64,000 nt of DNA from Dioszegia crocea (GCA_001600615.1 BCKK01000005.1:62001-126000), one strand, 5' to 3'. Numbered from the stretch's first letter, positions 23,101 through 34,781 are shown. The notes: a model not told the origin generated them from the letters alone. Program-made: numbers and translations.

Positions 23101-23439
23101 CAGGGATCTCGCCGACTGATAAAAGAGGGATTGGTGTCCAAGTCGAAATCCGGAAAGAAGTTGAATATGGTGTTGTGTAACGATATTTTGATTCTGATTG
23201 AAAGTCGTAATCTATATCGGATGCCTATACCGCTCTTTGAGCTTAGTGTGAGGGAGGGAAGAGAGGGAACGGCAAATTTCGCGATTAAGGTGGATAGGCA
23301 TAGAGGAGGGGATACGGTGGGGCTTAAAGCGGGCAATTCGAGGGAGGCGAAAGAGTGGGTTGGGTTGATTGAGGGTGCGAGAAGGGGAGTGATTGAACGG
23401 AGGAAGATGATTGAGCCGAGGATGAGGGAGGCGTTTTAG
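17103..23439 (+). CDS. CIN1: Intersectin/Pan1-like endocytic scaffold RhoGEF
   Basis: Multidomain organiser of clathrin/actin endocytosis, resembling Cryptococcus Cin1. Exons 17103-17615, 17663-17919, 17964-18040, 18085-20577, 20716-20898, 20952-21119, 21304-22343, 22379-22729, 22763-22826 and 22871-23439 give 1904 aa. Order: an N-terminal Gln/Gly region with LxxQxTG repeats (about 1-170), one EH domain (about 185-285), a charged coiled-coil region with an Arg/Asp-repeat, Pro-rich segments, a WH2-like motif (LLAGIQGGARLKK, about 990), SH3-1 (about 1115-1175), SH3-2 (about 1180-1230), a disordered acidic linker, a DH domain (about 1577-1770, with MQRITRYPLLLRQI) and a PH domain to the end. Retaining the 138-nt intron at 20578 ends translation at once (SKG-stop), giving a short form of 1114 aa. 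The symbol rests on domain order, not on a database match. Confidence 0.92.
20578..20715 (+). promoter_or_regulatory. Possible retained intron creating short isoform
   Basis: This 138-nt intron has a weaker donor (GTTAGT) than the usual GTGAGT/GTAAGT, and is almost three times the usual length here. Read-through adds one residue and a TAG at 20580-20582. The predicted product keeps the EH, coiled-coil and WH2 parts but loses both SH3 domains and DH-PH. The CTGAT branch before the CTAG acceptor supports efficient splicing when used. Confidence 0.5.
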
Positions 23440-23572
23440 AGGGGAAATATATGGGGGATGAGTAGGGATGAGTATGAAAGTATCTGATTGAAATATGACA
23501 TGATGCATTGTGGACTATCGATCTGATCTTGAATATGGACAATAACGTCCACTTGCCATGGCCCACAGCTAG

Positions 23573-24427
23573 CTAGTAGATGGTCGGATCGAAATGGCCG
23601 GTAGGGAGATCAAGCCTCTTGATGAGCTTGGCAGGAACACCTCCAATCAAACTGTAGTCTGGGAAATCACCCCGGACCTATAGGCATCAGCTCATCCTTA
23701 TCAAAAGACAAGGCACAACTCACAACAGCGCCAGCAGCAACGACGCAACCCCGACCCAATCTACTCGGACCATTGATGATCGCCCCTCCGCCAATCCAGC
23801 AATCATCCCCAATCTCAATAGGGTACGCTCGCTCGAACCCCGCCATCCGCTCGTCAATGTCGGTACTGGGCGTGACGGTGTAGATACCGACGCGAGGACC
23901 ACAGAGGACGCGTGCGCCAATCGTCACGGAACATTCATCGAGGATGACGAGATCCACATTGGCGAAGAAGGATCCCTTAAAAATGACGTTGGTTCCCTTT
24001 GTCATCAGTACGAATATAGTACCACAGTGAGGGGTAAGGGACTCACGTAGTTAATGTGGAAAGGAGGCAGGATACAAGGGGACAAATCCTTAAGCTCCGC
24101 AAGTGTCATCCCGAATATATCGGCGAGCAGTGCCTGCTTCTCGTCGGGGCCGCGAGCGTTGGTCGAGGTCTCAGCATCGCGCCACGGGAAGTCGTTGTAC
24201 GCCTGAGTTAGACCGCGAATACGCTGACGAGCACGTCTCATGTTTGGGATACTTGAGTAGTGAAACGGCTTGCCCGCAGTCAAGGGAGCCCAGCTGTGTG
24301 TCCGGGTGCCATTGGCAGCGAGTGTAGTTGTGTGGTTGATGGGCCCGCTCAGCGTGCTCTGAGTGGGTGGGTTGTCGTCGATCAGAAGCGCGAGTGCTCC
24401 CTTGTCGACAAAAGCGGGTTCTGACAT
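23573..24427 (-). CDS. Hexapeptide sugar O-acetyltransferase, copy 1
   Basis: Acetyl-CoA-dependent O-acetyltransferase of the maltose/galactoside (Maa/LacA) type, with a left-handed beta-helix. Exons 24427-24047, 23996-23724 and 23677-23573 give 252 aa. The N-terminal Mac domain (RRARQRIRGLTQAYNDFPW, then DEKQALLADIFG) is preceded by a ~65 aa extension. Hexapeptide turns follow, including VTIGARVLCGPRVGIYT, then IEIGDDCWIGGGAIINGP with the conserved W-I-G-G, and VVAAGAVV. The end, RGDFPDYSLIGGVPAKLIKRL, is classical. The catalytic His that usually sits in a T-x-x-H motif is not present here: copy 1 reads YTVTPSTDIDER where copy 2 reads YAATHSTDVDER. That could reduce activity or shift the substrate. 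Confidence 0.92.
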
Positions 24428-24734
24428 GCTGGAGCTGGAGATGTCTAGGTCTGCCGGCTGTACTAGTCAGCAATAGTCCCGGGTGCCAAAAGATGTGGTA
24501 CGAACTTACTTAGGGTGGTTGATGAGGAAGGAGGAAGGATGAAGGGTAGATCAGCTTTTTGATAGTGATGAGTAACTCGAAGAGAAGTGGGATAATGGAA
24601 GTCAATCAAGTGTCGTCGCCTTCTGTCCTCCTTTCTCGGAGCCAAAGGACATCCGTTCTGATCGTCCTTTGGCTGGGCACACTTCTCCATATCGACACCA
24701 TAGCCATCGAGTGACTCTTAAAGGTCATCGGAAT

Positions 24735-25587
24735 CTAGCGGTAGTTGTCTAGGTTATGTACTCCCTTGGGAGGTTCGAGGTGTTTCAAGATCCGAGCCGG
24801 TACGCCTCCAATCACGCAGTAATCTGGGAAATCTCCTCGGACCTGCAATTATCAGTATCTAGCTCTGTATGTCCCCCAGAGATAGACTCACAACAGCACC
24901 CGCAGCGACAGTACATCCCTTCCCAATCTTGCTAGGCCCATTTATAATCGCTCCTCCGCCAATCCAACAATCATCCCCAATCTCAATGGGGTACGCCCTC
25001 TCATATCCGCCTTGTCGCTCATCCACATCTGTACTATGTGTAGCGGCATAGAAGCCTACTCGTGGACCGCACAGAACGCGCGTGCCAAATTTGATAGGTG
25101 CACAATCGAGGAGGATGAGGTCGAAGTTGGCATAGAATGATCCTTCAAATGTGACATTTGTTCCCTATGACCATCAGCGTTCTGGTCATACGCCAATGGC
25201 AAAAAGACTTACATAGTCAATATAGAAAGGAGGCTCAATTTCCAGAGGTTTCGACTTGATCTCATCAACCGTCAACCCGAAGACATCCGCCAATAAGGCC
25301 CGGCGTTCATCCGGTCCGAAATAGTCGTCGGTGGTCTTGGAGTCTGGCCAGGGATAATTGTTGTACGCCTTCATAGGTCTTCTCACGCGTAAACGTCCGA
25401 GAAGGAGAGACGGATCCGTCATGGCTAGGTAGGGCTCGCCGCTGATCATCCGCTCATACTCGGTGCGGCTGTCGGATGTGGGTTTGGAATCGCTTGTCTC
25501 GGCTGAGGTATTCGAGCGGTGCTCTTCGCCGGTAGGACCTGAGCCGGAAGCGAGAGAGGCTTCTGGTTTGGAGTCGGATGCTGACAT
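24735..25587 (-). CDS. Hexapeptide sugar O-acetyltransferase, copy 2
   Basis: Tandem paralogue of the preceding gene with matching intron positions; the middle exon is exactly 273 nt in both. Exons 25587-25213, 25164-24892 and 24842-24735 give 251 aa. The start is the first ATG of the frame. The N-terminal ~50 residues are Ser/Thr-rich and unrelated to copy 1. The Mac domain (RVRRPMKAYNNYPWPDS), the YAATHSTDVDER segment with the expected catalytic His, the IEIGDDCWIGGGAIING core and the RGDFPDYCVIGGVPARILK tail are all intact. It is predicted to be cytosolic. The acceptor sugar cannot be told from sequence. Confidence 0.92.
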
Positions 25588-26237
25588 TATACACAAGGGC
25601 GATCAAGTAGTGAGTATACGACTGAGAGAGGACGAAGACAATCTGATCAGTAGTCCCGTCGGAAAAGCCGCACCGTGCCTGGCACCTACTCCTGCCCCAA
25701 ACACCACTTCTCGACGCTACATCTCTACCCCTGTCAAGTCTACATCAGTAAAATGTCCAGTAGAAGTAGCATACTCCGAGCGAGCACCATTCGTATCCGA
25801 GCATGACCGGTCACGATTCCACCCCATCCTTTGGATCTAACCGGAAGCTTCTGCCGCCATGGCCCACACCTCGTCGCACGACTTGAATCCCAAGGCGCAA
25901 GCGTCATTGATCTCACCTACGTGATGTGACCTCCTATACACGCGTACTCAACATAACCACATCAGAAACGTCGTCAAGGTCTGTGTCTAAGCAACGCTCA
26001 ATGACAGGATGGCTTATCCCGAAATCTCGGAACCGAATTCGCTAAGGGGTCGTCGGTGTGTGTGGGTGTGTGTATCAAATTGCGCAGAATTTCGGGTCTG
26101 GATAGATGAGATCTGATGATTGAAAGGTTTGAAGGTCTGTGAGTACATATAAAGCCGCTCGTCTCGATCTCAACATCCTCGACCCCACGCTACTCCTCTG
26201 TAATCTTCTCCATCACGAGCGCACGAACCCCACCCCG
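25588..26237. promoter_or_regulatory. Divergent promoter, acetyltransferase / 7TM gene A
   Basis: 650 bp with no supported gene. A GT-rich tract (GTGTGTGTGGGTGTGTGT) lies around 26053-26070. ACATATAAAG at about 26145-26154 is a good TATA element 85 bp before the ATG of gene A. Confidence 0.5.
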
Positions 26238-27748
26238 ATGAACACCTTCAACCCCGATGTTTTCCCAACTATGAAGGCATACAAAGCCCCCGTCTTACTC
26301 GGCTTCGTCTTCACGACCTGTCTCTATGGATGTAGCTTGGTGGCTTTTGTCCAGTATCTTCACCTGAGCTATCAGACGGATCGAAAGGGTCATCGTATCC
26401 TAGTGGTGAGTTGAGGTGATCCAAGATGATGCCACAATACTGACACAACAGGTGGCAATCTCGGTGGTGGCTACTATCTTTGTGATCTTGTAAGCCATTC
26501 ACACACAGCGGATCTTGTTGTCATGTCTGATCTTTTAGAAACCTCGCCAGTATCCTGCGCGAGTACGCAGTCAACTTTGGTCAAGCACCCAGTCAAGAGA
26601 TTCTCATCTGTACGTTAAGACTTTTGGAGCCTAGATTTCACCCGCTGAAGTATAGGGGGCGGAATGAATTATTTGCTTCAGGGTACTGTACATGTTCTAG
26701 TTGCAGTAAGTTGACATCTTTTGATCGGTGCTGATCTCAGGGCTTCTACTCGCATCGTGCTTGGCAGTTGTGGAATCAGCCGATTTGGATGGCTGTCATG
26801 TTGAGTTTTCTCCTGTAAGTACTATTCTCTCCGGATCAAAACTTCAGGCTAACTAATCAGATTGATGACAGCGGCAGGCTCGGTGGCTGCGACAGTCGTC
26901 GTCATGAAGAGAGATATCAACGCGCAGGGTCCGGTGAGTTGAGTCGTTACTGCCGCAGACTCCTGCTAATCCTGCAGCTCATGCTTGTCTTCATATTTAA
27001 CCTCTTGATGGTGAGTCTACCCTCAAGTCGGTCCTAATGTCGCAGGTAGCTAGTGTCATGGTGACAGACTTGGCTATTACAAGCCTCATCATAATCAAGC
27101 TCATCAAGAGCCGGACCGGTTGGCGCGAGACGGATTCGATGATTCACGCTCTTATCGTGTAAGTCTGCAAGTATGAAACACGCTGATCCTCAGTCTTTCC
27201 GTCGAGGTACAGGCACTGCCAACGATGATTGCAATTGCGTTCTTGGTGACCTTCATAGCTGCTCCGCCTAATGGCAGCTACTATGCCATCTTTACGTGAG
27301 TCCTACTAAGTTTCCATAGCTGAAGGTGATCAGATGCTACCCTATGGCCTATATTCTATGCTTCCTCACTACTCTCAACTCCCGCCATCGGATTGCCGCA
27401 CGGATGGGCAATGAGGCATCGACCGTGGGTCCCGAATGACCATCTTTTGGAGGGTATCGCTGATGTACATGGCAGAAAGAAGATTCTCACTCTCGCCATT
27501 CTCGCCAGAAAGTCCCACTCACTTCAATCAATATCACCACCGAGACTTTCACTCATGTAAGCTACTTTTTTGAAACAGTAAGCTCCATCGCTGACTTCCA
27601 GGCTGCTTTGGCGGACAGTCATAGTGCAAAAGAGCGCGTACGCGGTGGCGGAGGCGAATTCATCATCGATGCCGACTCGACGGATTCGCTACATGATGGA
27701 CAGGGCAGCTCCAAGGACCTCAACACGTCTGAGATTCGGCTGGTGTAG
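26238..27748 (+). CDS. DUF6534-like 7TM protein A
   Basis: First member of a seven-gene tandem array. Thirteen... introns are short; the model uses twelve exons: 26238-26405, 26452-26489, 26539-26609, 26656-26705, 26741-26814, 26861-26933, 26978-27010, 27046-27158, 27194-27295, 27334-27424, 27476-27556 and 27602-27748 (346 aa). Seven hydrophobic helices are visible. Family marks are the KAPVLLGFVFTTCLYGCS start, the FYSHRAWQLW block after helix 3, the IKSRTGWRETDSMI loop and the late AYILCFLTTLNSRHR helix end. The cytosolic tail carries ITTETFTH and ends DLNTSEIRLV. Function is unknown; DUF6534 proteins are expanded in basidiomycetes and often discussed as receptor-like. Confidence 0.87.
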
Positions 27749-28371
27749 GTCTGAAGCGGATGAGGTGAACCGGCCATGGCGGACGGGTATGGCAAAGGCG
27801 GGGGTAATCTGTCTATGTGTGGCTGCTTGCATGGACTTGTCGTTCCTGTTGATTTCATCTGAGAGGCTCAGAGGCACGGTAGATACTCCTATACACAGGC
27901 ATGAGAGCTGATACTCATGTCACACCAGCGGGAAAGGGCCCTAGGAGGAGGTTTATTCAGTCCCCCCGGCACCCCCACCTTCCTCACTTCCTGAGCTGTC
28001 ACCAGCCTAATCCGACGCGATCGACTCTCTACAGAATTAGCTTTTGCATTCTCATTCCGCTTGGGCTGCGGCATCTGAGCTGCTGTCTCCGGCATAGTCT
28101 CCGCCTCGAAGCCTGATCCTAGCTCGCATGGATGCCGGAGAATACGGAGCCGACGAGAATGTTGCCTGTTGCCATCAGCTCCTAATCGATCTAATCTCCG
28201 CCGGTCTGTTTATAGGCTACGCACGACCAGTATCGACCCACGTTGGGCCTGGATGGAAAGTCAGGGGGAGATGGGCTGAGACTATTAAGAAGTATCAGAC
28301 CCATGGACGCAAGACTGATATATACCTCACCATCCTTTGACAAGCAGGCAAAATATCCCTTTCAAGCCAAG
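27749..28371. other. Spacer A-B
   Basis: 623 bp without a supported gene. GATATATACC at about 28317-28326 is a TATA-like element about 50 bp before the ATG of gene B. Confidence 0.45.
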
Positions 28372-29900
28372 ATGGAATTGAATTCAGATACTTTACCCGA
28401 CATCGCCTTTTGGAAAGGTCCTCTACTCCTTGGGTCAGTTCATGCCTATTAATCCTCTGTCAGGGTCAACGCTGATTATCGCAGCTTTGTATTCTCCTCA
28501 ATCCTCTTCGGGACCTGCGCGGTAGCCTATATCCACTACCTGCAGTATGGTCACGCCCATGATAGGCGAGGTATACGCGTGCTTGCAGTGAGTCCTAGCT
28601 CGATAGGCGACCAGGCGTCATAGCTGACATTTCTCAGTGGGTCGTCGCCTGTATAGCTGGCTTGTCGATCGTTTAGTATGTCTACTGGTTTCTTTTGTCC
28701 CTATTGAGCGCTGACATCACAGCTCAGTGCTCTTTGCTATGCGCACATTCGGTGAACGCTTTGGTCGTGCACCAGATACGGATGATGCAAAGTGTACGTG
28801 GAACTCTATGTACAATGCTGGCTGTGTCAACGCTGATATGTTCAGGGGATTGCGTCTCTTATGCACTGGGCGGGGCGAGTTACGCACTCGTTACTGGCTT
28901 CTTTGCCCTGAGATGCTGGAGGATGTACGCTCGGCCACTGTGGATGGCATTAGTGTTCTGCACAATCATGTAAGCTCTATCCCTGCCCAGACTGTGATAC
29001 CCGCTGATTGATGTAGTCCACTAGTAGCCGTAGCTTCCATTGGAGCAACAATCGCGCATGTCATGGCTGAGTTTGGAACTCGTAGCATGGTAAGTCTGGT
29101 GGTCTGTCTCCAGCACCTGAAACTTACGATCAGCTGGACGTGATCTGCAATCTAGTCATGGTGAGTCATCCCTTTCACAAGTCCATTCACAAGCTTATGG
29201 ATCAGTTTGGCGGCCAGATGCTTAGCGATGTCGGAATTACAATCCTCATCATTACCAAATTGTGCAGGTCAAAGACAGGCTGGAAGAGTACCGATTCTAT
29301 GATTGGGAAGTTAGTCATGTGAGTCCTAATTTCACCCCAATCTTTTGGCCTAGAGAACACGATGACTAATCCCTCAGAATCGGTATAGAGACTCAACTAC
29401 CTCCTTCATTAATGTACGTCTTCTCTCCCTCTCTCTCCCTTATGGCCTCGTACTGACTCCCAGGGCGATCGCTTTCCTCATTACGATGCTAACAGCACCC
29501 TACGGTTCATACGTCCTCATCTTCCAATGCTTTCCAATCGTATACGCTTTGGGGTTTTTCGCTGCTCTTAATTGTCGTCATGGCCTCTCAGCCCGGATGC
29601 AATCGGATAGGGTGAGTAAAAATTTACGCAGCCTGAGGTCAAAGCTGATTGATGTAGATGCAAGATACGTTTCCTCATTCTCGCCGTTCTCTACACAATA
29701 CGATCGAGACGTATCCAAAGGTATGCTTTTTAGGCGCGGCTTGGGATTGGGGCTCGCTGACCTTTTAGGCCGATACGGCTGGACCCGTCGACATGTCCAG
29801 TGCGAAGAGGGCCACCAACCTCGACGCGTCGACGGATTCCCTCTATCACGGGCAGGAGGACGTGAAGAGCTTGAATACGTCAGAGATCAGACTAGTGTGA
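28372..29900 (+). CDS. DUF6534-like 7TM protein B
   Basis: Exons 28372-28433, 28485-28587, 28638-28675, 28723-28793, 28846-28969, 29017-29089, 29134-29160, 29206-29318, 29378-29413, 29464-29611, 29658-29720 and 29769-29900 give 329 aa. Helix 1 begins WKGPLLLGFVFSSILFGTC. The intron that splits the 50+74 nt pair in A, C, D, E and G is absent, giving one 124-nt exon. The TM5-6 loop reads LCRSKTGWKSTDSMIGKL. The tail contains DASTDSLYHGQEDVK and ends SLNTSEIRLV. The TETFTH element is degenerate here (NTIETYPK). Confidence 0.86.
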
Positions 29901-30547
29901 GGCTTAGCTATGCATGAATGAATGTAAAGCTCGAGATTGATCAAGGCTGGCATACATACGGGCCCTTGGATGCCGTAATGGTGATACGGCCGTAGCGCCG
30001 CAACCGCGACTCGGATTCACTTCAAATTCACTTTCCACTCAAGCTCTCCTACCTTCAGCTTCCTTGAACTCCCTGTCCGCACGGCTGTTCCGGACACCAG
30101 TCCTACGAAGTTCAATTACTGTCCAGTCCCCGACAACATCATGCAGCAAGGCAGTATCCCAGGCACGCTCTGCAAACCGTCTTCACCCTTCCGGATCGTG
30201 TGTGCGTGTGATGAACCCTAATCCAAATCCGCCTTCTGCGCTCGGACCAACCAATCACCAAAGCCAATCATGATCCGAAAAACCTTGATACGACTCGGAG
30301 ATATCGACAGGCCATAAGATGCAATCTCGGGCGGTTTGGAAAGAATGAGGCGGGCAAGAAGCTCTGGGATAGGCAGGTCGGCAGGGAAGACGGCCGCCTT
30401 TCTTGGCGGAGCAGATCTCGTTCTCTACTTATACCTCTCCACTAGCCCACCTTGGTTACCATCCTTTTCACTCCCTCTACCTCGTTTCATACCACTCCAA
30501 ATCCCACTAGTCGCCCCGTGCTTCACCTCCACATTCCACCTGTCACA
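29901..30547. other. Spacer B-C with ATGCCGTAAT motif
   Basis: 647 bp without a supported gene. The first of three ATGCCGTAAT copies in the array lies at 29970-29979. The end of the spacer is the promoter of gene C. Confidence 0.45.
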
Positions 30548-32034
30548 ATGGAATTCAGCCCAGCAACTTTCCCCCCTATCTCCCACTACAAAGGTCCAGT
30601 GCTGGTAGGCTTCCTCATGTCCACATTGCTCTTCGGATGTACAGCAGTCGCCTTTCTAAACTATCTCCAATTCTCCTATGGAACCGACAGAAGGGGCACC
30701 CGTTTCCTGATTGTAAGTCCTCCCCTGGAATCTGGGCGGACCGAGCTGACATTGTGCAGTGGGCTGTGGCAAGTGTTGCACTTCTACAGATCTGCTTGTG
30801 AGTCAGGTGAAATGAGACCAGTTGACATGGATAGCCAGCTCGCCTATAATATGCGTACTTTTACCTTCCGCTTTGGCTTGAAGCCCTCGGCGGACGATGC
30901 GAAATGTGCGTAAAGCCGTGTCGATAGATGAGATTTGAGCTGATGTAGTACCAGGGGATAGCATGAACTTTATCCTGGGAGCATTGATGCATGCTCTCGT
31001 AGCTGTAAGTCTCATGGCCCTTCACTGATCTCGGCTGAATTACATCAGGGGTTCTTTGCTCGCCGAAGTTGGCTGATGTATGGTCGCCCTATATATCTCG
31101 GAGTGATTCTCCTAGCCCTCATGTGAGTCTTCTAGGGTCTGAGGCCGGACATCTGCTGAGTATCTAGCTTGGTCACTCCAATTGGAGCTCTGGGCGCCGC
31201 CGTGGCACATATCGACGCACCGCTCGGTACCCGGAGCGAGGTGGGTACTTTCCGGCACTGGGTCTTAACGCGTGTAGCTGACCATCTCAGCTGGATGTTA
31301 TCTTCACCCACGTTCTTCTCATCGGCCAGATGGTGGGAGATGTCACCATCAGTACTTTGATAGTCATCAAGCTGTTGTCTTCTCGGACAGGCTGGAAACA
31401 GACAGACTCTATTATTCGGAAGCTGGTCGTGTACGTCAAACGTTGCTATTCAGTTTCGAATCCAGCGCTGATGTATCAGAATTGGGATTGAAACCCAAGC
31501 ACCTCCAGCATGCGTCGCCATTGCCTTCTTGATTACCTTTGTATCAGCCCCTTATCCTACCTACATCCTGGCCTTTGTGTGAGTGACTTCTTCCCTCCTC
31601 ACACCCTGTCTGCGCTGACATATCCCAGCTTCTTCCCTCAGACTTACGCACTTTGCTTCTTCGCTGCACTAAATAGTCGCTACACTATATCCGCACGAAT
31701 GGCCACAGATTCCACACATGCCAGGGTACGTCTGAGCTTTCAAGTGGCATGAATCAAAGCTGACATCGATGCAGAAAGATACCACCTTGTCTAGCTCGAA
31801 TCACCGCATGCCGACCGCTATCAACATCACCACTGAGGTCTATACACACGTAAGCATCTTCCCTTGAGTCGTTGAGCACTGCTGACATACCAGGCTGGCC
31901 CGCCCGACGTCAATGTCAGTGAATGGCAACCCAAGACTCAGCGCGGTCCTAGTAGACTTGCCGATTCCACGGATTCGCTTGATGGGCAGGAGGATTCAAA
32001 GGATTATAACACCTCGGAGATTAGGCTTGTTTGA
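30548..32034 (+). CDS. DUF6534-like 7TM protein C
   Basis: Exons 30548-30712, 30760-30797, 30835-30905, 30955-31004, 31049-31122, 31168-31240, 31291-31430, 31480-31578, 31629-31725, 31775-31849 and 31894-32034 give 340 aa. The opening is YKGPVLVGFLMSTLLFGCT; LNYLQFSYGTDRRGTR follows helix 1. FFARRSWLMYGRPIYLGV and LLSSRTGWKQTDSIIRKL are the family blocks. The first helix exon is unsplit (165 nt, equal to 62+103 in other copies) and the 27+113 pair is fused to 140 nt. The tail carries ITTEVYTH, DSTDSLDGQED and ends DYNTSEIRLV. Confidence 0.87.
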
Positions 32035-32689
32035 GGAGGCTCTGGGGAATCAGGTTGAGACATATGGTCATGCTGGAATGGGATGGATTTGTAGGGTTTC
32101 TAGATGTATGGATTGGCCGCCTAATCTGCATGCCGTAATCACTTGGACCCACACAGCTTGCTCGACTGGACCCATCCATCATCTTGCCATCAGACACCAT
32201 ACTTCCAAGTACTTGCTCCATCATACCCTTACCCTCGACCTCCGTCTGCTTGCTGGATGCAGGTGCTCGCAAGATCTGTCTCTTAGAACGACTGCAGTCT
32301 CCCCGGGTCATTGTCGGATCAACCCTTGCGCACACCCACATCACCGATGCCCGCGTCCTTTTAAGCTTAAACACCTCAGACTCACAGTATACCACCGAGC
32401 CGAGCGAGAACCGTGAGATTCGCTCCAAGATTCACAGGGTCGTGCACGCCGAAACATGCCGATATGCAGGCGCAGAAGGACGCCGTAAGATCAGGCGGCT
32501 GGGCGCTCGGTGGTATTTTCACAACAAGTTCAGGATCTGGTTGAATACGGTCGTCAAGGAACCGCTTCGGCTATATACTAAAGCGGCTGAGAGATTCTGA
32601 TGTCTGTCTACTGTACTCCCTTTCGATCCGACTTCAGTTAGCTAAAATCGCCTAGCTTGGTCGACGTCGAGCCGCCTTCCCGTCTCAAG
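32035..32689. other. Spacer C-D with ATGCCGTAAT motif
   Basis: 655 bp. The second ATGCCGTAAT copy is at 32130-32139. A frame of 138 codons at 32184-32600 has a basic C-terminal part but opens without an ATG, so it is not called. CTATATACTAAA near 32571 is a TATA-like element about 115 bp before gene D. Confidence 0.45.
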
Positions 32690-34322
32690 ATGGAATTTAC
32701 CGCCGACACATTTGTCGATATGCCACATATCAAAGGTCCGCTGGTAGCTGGGTGAGTCTCTTTTCCTCGTTGTTTACACTTCCCAAGTGCTCGAAGATTG
32801 GGAGTCTTCTACCGCTTGGCTCGAATGCGGGAATGGAAGAGGAAGGGCAGTCATATCTATCGCTATACTCCGCTGACTCCTTCTTAGATACATTATCACG
32901 TCCATATTGTATGGCGTGAGCATCATGTCATTCATCAGCTACCTCCAATTTAGCCAATCGACGGATCGTAAGCTTATACGGGCACTAGCTGTAAGTTTTT
33001 GCTTTCCAGAATTGGTCCGGCGCTGATTTTGGACAGTGGTCAATGGCAATTGTCGCGACAGTAACCATGACATTGTAAGGATTTCTATCTCGGACTCACA
33101 GATGACAACTCCGCTGACCCTCGTAGCTCGGTAGTGAAAGCTACTCGTCATTTTGCATATCGTTTTGGCGTCGCGCCAAATGTCATCGATGCGAGATGTA
33201 AGTGTTTCGTTGGAAGACTTGCAAGGACAGAGGCTAACGCAGCAGTCGATTCGGCTTCTTTCTTACTTGGAGGGGTAGCACATGTTCTGGCTGCTGTGAG
33301 TGCGATATACCGAGGCAAGACATTGCTGATCGAAAGGGCTTCTTCGCCATGCGCGCGTGGAGGATATTCGGACGGCCGATCTATCTAGGAGTCATACTTA
33401 GCCTTCTCCTGTAAGTTTCATCTCCCCCACTATCCACTGTCTCCGCTGACGACCTAGTCTCACAACCACAGTTGGTTCTCTAGGAGCGGCTATAACGGGA
33501 ATGGCATCAGACATGCGGAGTCAGGCAAGTCATCCAGGCTGTCATACCTGTGCGCACTGCTAAATCTGCAGCGGGAAGATATATTCAACTATCTCCTCTT
33601 CATCAGTATCGTCGTTGGAGACGTCACTATCACACTTCTTATCACTATCAAGCTGTACCGAAGTAAAACTGGTTGGGCACGGACAGACTCTTTGATCCAC
33701 AATCTCGTTGTGTGAGTTATCTGCTCTGTCGTTGGATTACTCGCTGATGGTTCAGACTCGCTATAGAGGCTCAAATGCCACCGGCTCTGACGTGAGTCTG
33801 GTCTCCACGAGATATAGTCAAGCTGACTCTGATCAGTGCGATTGCATTTCTCATAACATACATCGCTGCCCCACTCTCTTACACCCTGGCATTCTCGTAA
33901 GTCCGCCCTCTGTAACCCTCGCTTCAAACTCTGCTGATATACCCTAGATGTATGCCTATGATCTATGTACTCTCCCTCTTCGCCGCACTTCAATCTCGCC
34001 ATATCATCTTGGTCAAAATGGGGCCTGAACAGGTAAGCACTGACTCACTCCGGCCGTCAACGTGCCGAGGCTGACATCCCAGATGCAGGATTACTCTGCT
34101 CCTCATCGTACACTTTCCATAAGTGCTCCGGTGACTACGGAGACTTACACACATGTGAGCTTCCCCGTCTTGTCATCACAATACTCGGCTGATATGGCAC
34201 AGTCGAATAAGGCAGATATATCCCTGGGGGAAGAACGAGGGGCGGGCAGGCCTGCCGGATCCACCGAGACAGTACAGACCAGTCCTAGAGACTATAACTC
34301 GTCAACGGTCAGGCTAGTATGA
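32690..34322 (+). CDS. DUF6534-like 7TM protein D
   Basis: Thirteen exons: 32690-32751, 32888-32990, 33037-33074, 33127-33197, 33246-33295, 33337-33410, 33458-33524, 33572-33711, 33756-33791, 33837-33896, 33948-34032, 34083-34154 and 34203-34322 (325 aa). Intron 1 is long (136 nt). Intron 7 starts CAG|GCAAGT, so it is a GC-AG intron; the paralogue E has GT at the same position. GFFAMRAWRIFGRPIYLGV and YRSKTGWARTDSLIHNL are the core blocks. The tail has VTTETYTH but has lost the DSTDSL element, and ends DYNSSTVRLV. It is closest to gene E. Confidence 0.87.
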
Positions 34323-34781
34323 GTGAGTCGAGGCAGAGGTTGTACATCTTGGGGTCAGAGCACAGCAGGGAAAAACTTTATATGTATGTTATTTACCCGC
34401 ATGCCGTAATGCTCGCCGCGTCGCGTCCAAATCTGTCCAAACCTTCACTGACATTCACCGATCCTGCATTACACTTCAGCCTCTCACATGTACAGTGCTG
34501 ACTCACGCTCCAGTATAGTTGTTCGGCTCGGATATCCATTCACAGCCATCTTCGTGTAAGAATAGATGATCCTCACTCTCAATCCCGCAAAGTTAGAATC
34601 GATCGCAATTCCGGCCAAGTCGGAGGGACGGATGAAACGCGAAACTGCAATCACAAGGTTCGGCCTTGTGGGCGGTATGTACAGATCCACATGTTGCCGA
34701 TCTTTTCAACTGCCCATCATCTTCACTCTCCTCTGATACTTCATCTCGACTGCTCGATTTGCGAATTGTCGACACGGCAAG
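34323..34781. other. Spacer D-E with ATGCCGTAAT motif
   Basis: 459 bp without a supported gene. The third ATGCCGTAAT copy is at 34401-34410, 372 bp before the ATG of gene E. Confidence 0.45.

Noticed and set aside
25593..25840. Plus-strand frame over the acetyltransferase promoter
   Set aside because: It overlaps the antisense of the acetyltransferase N-terminus, is Ser/Thr/Pro-rich without pattern, and has no splice-supported extension.
32184..32600. 138-codon frame between 7TM genes C and D with a basic C-terminal segment
   Set aside because: It has no ATG at its start, the N-terminal part is not protein-like, and it lies in a spacer that shares only the ATGCCGTAAT motif with neighbouring spacers.
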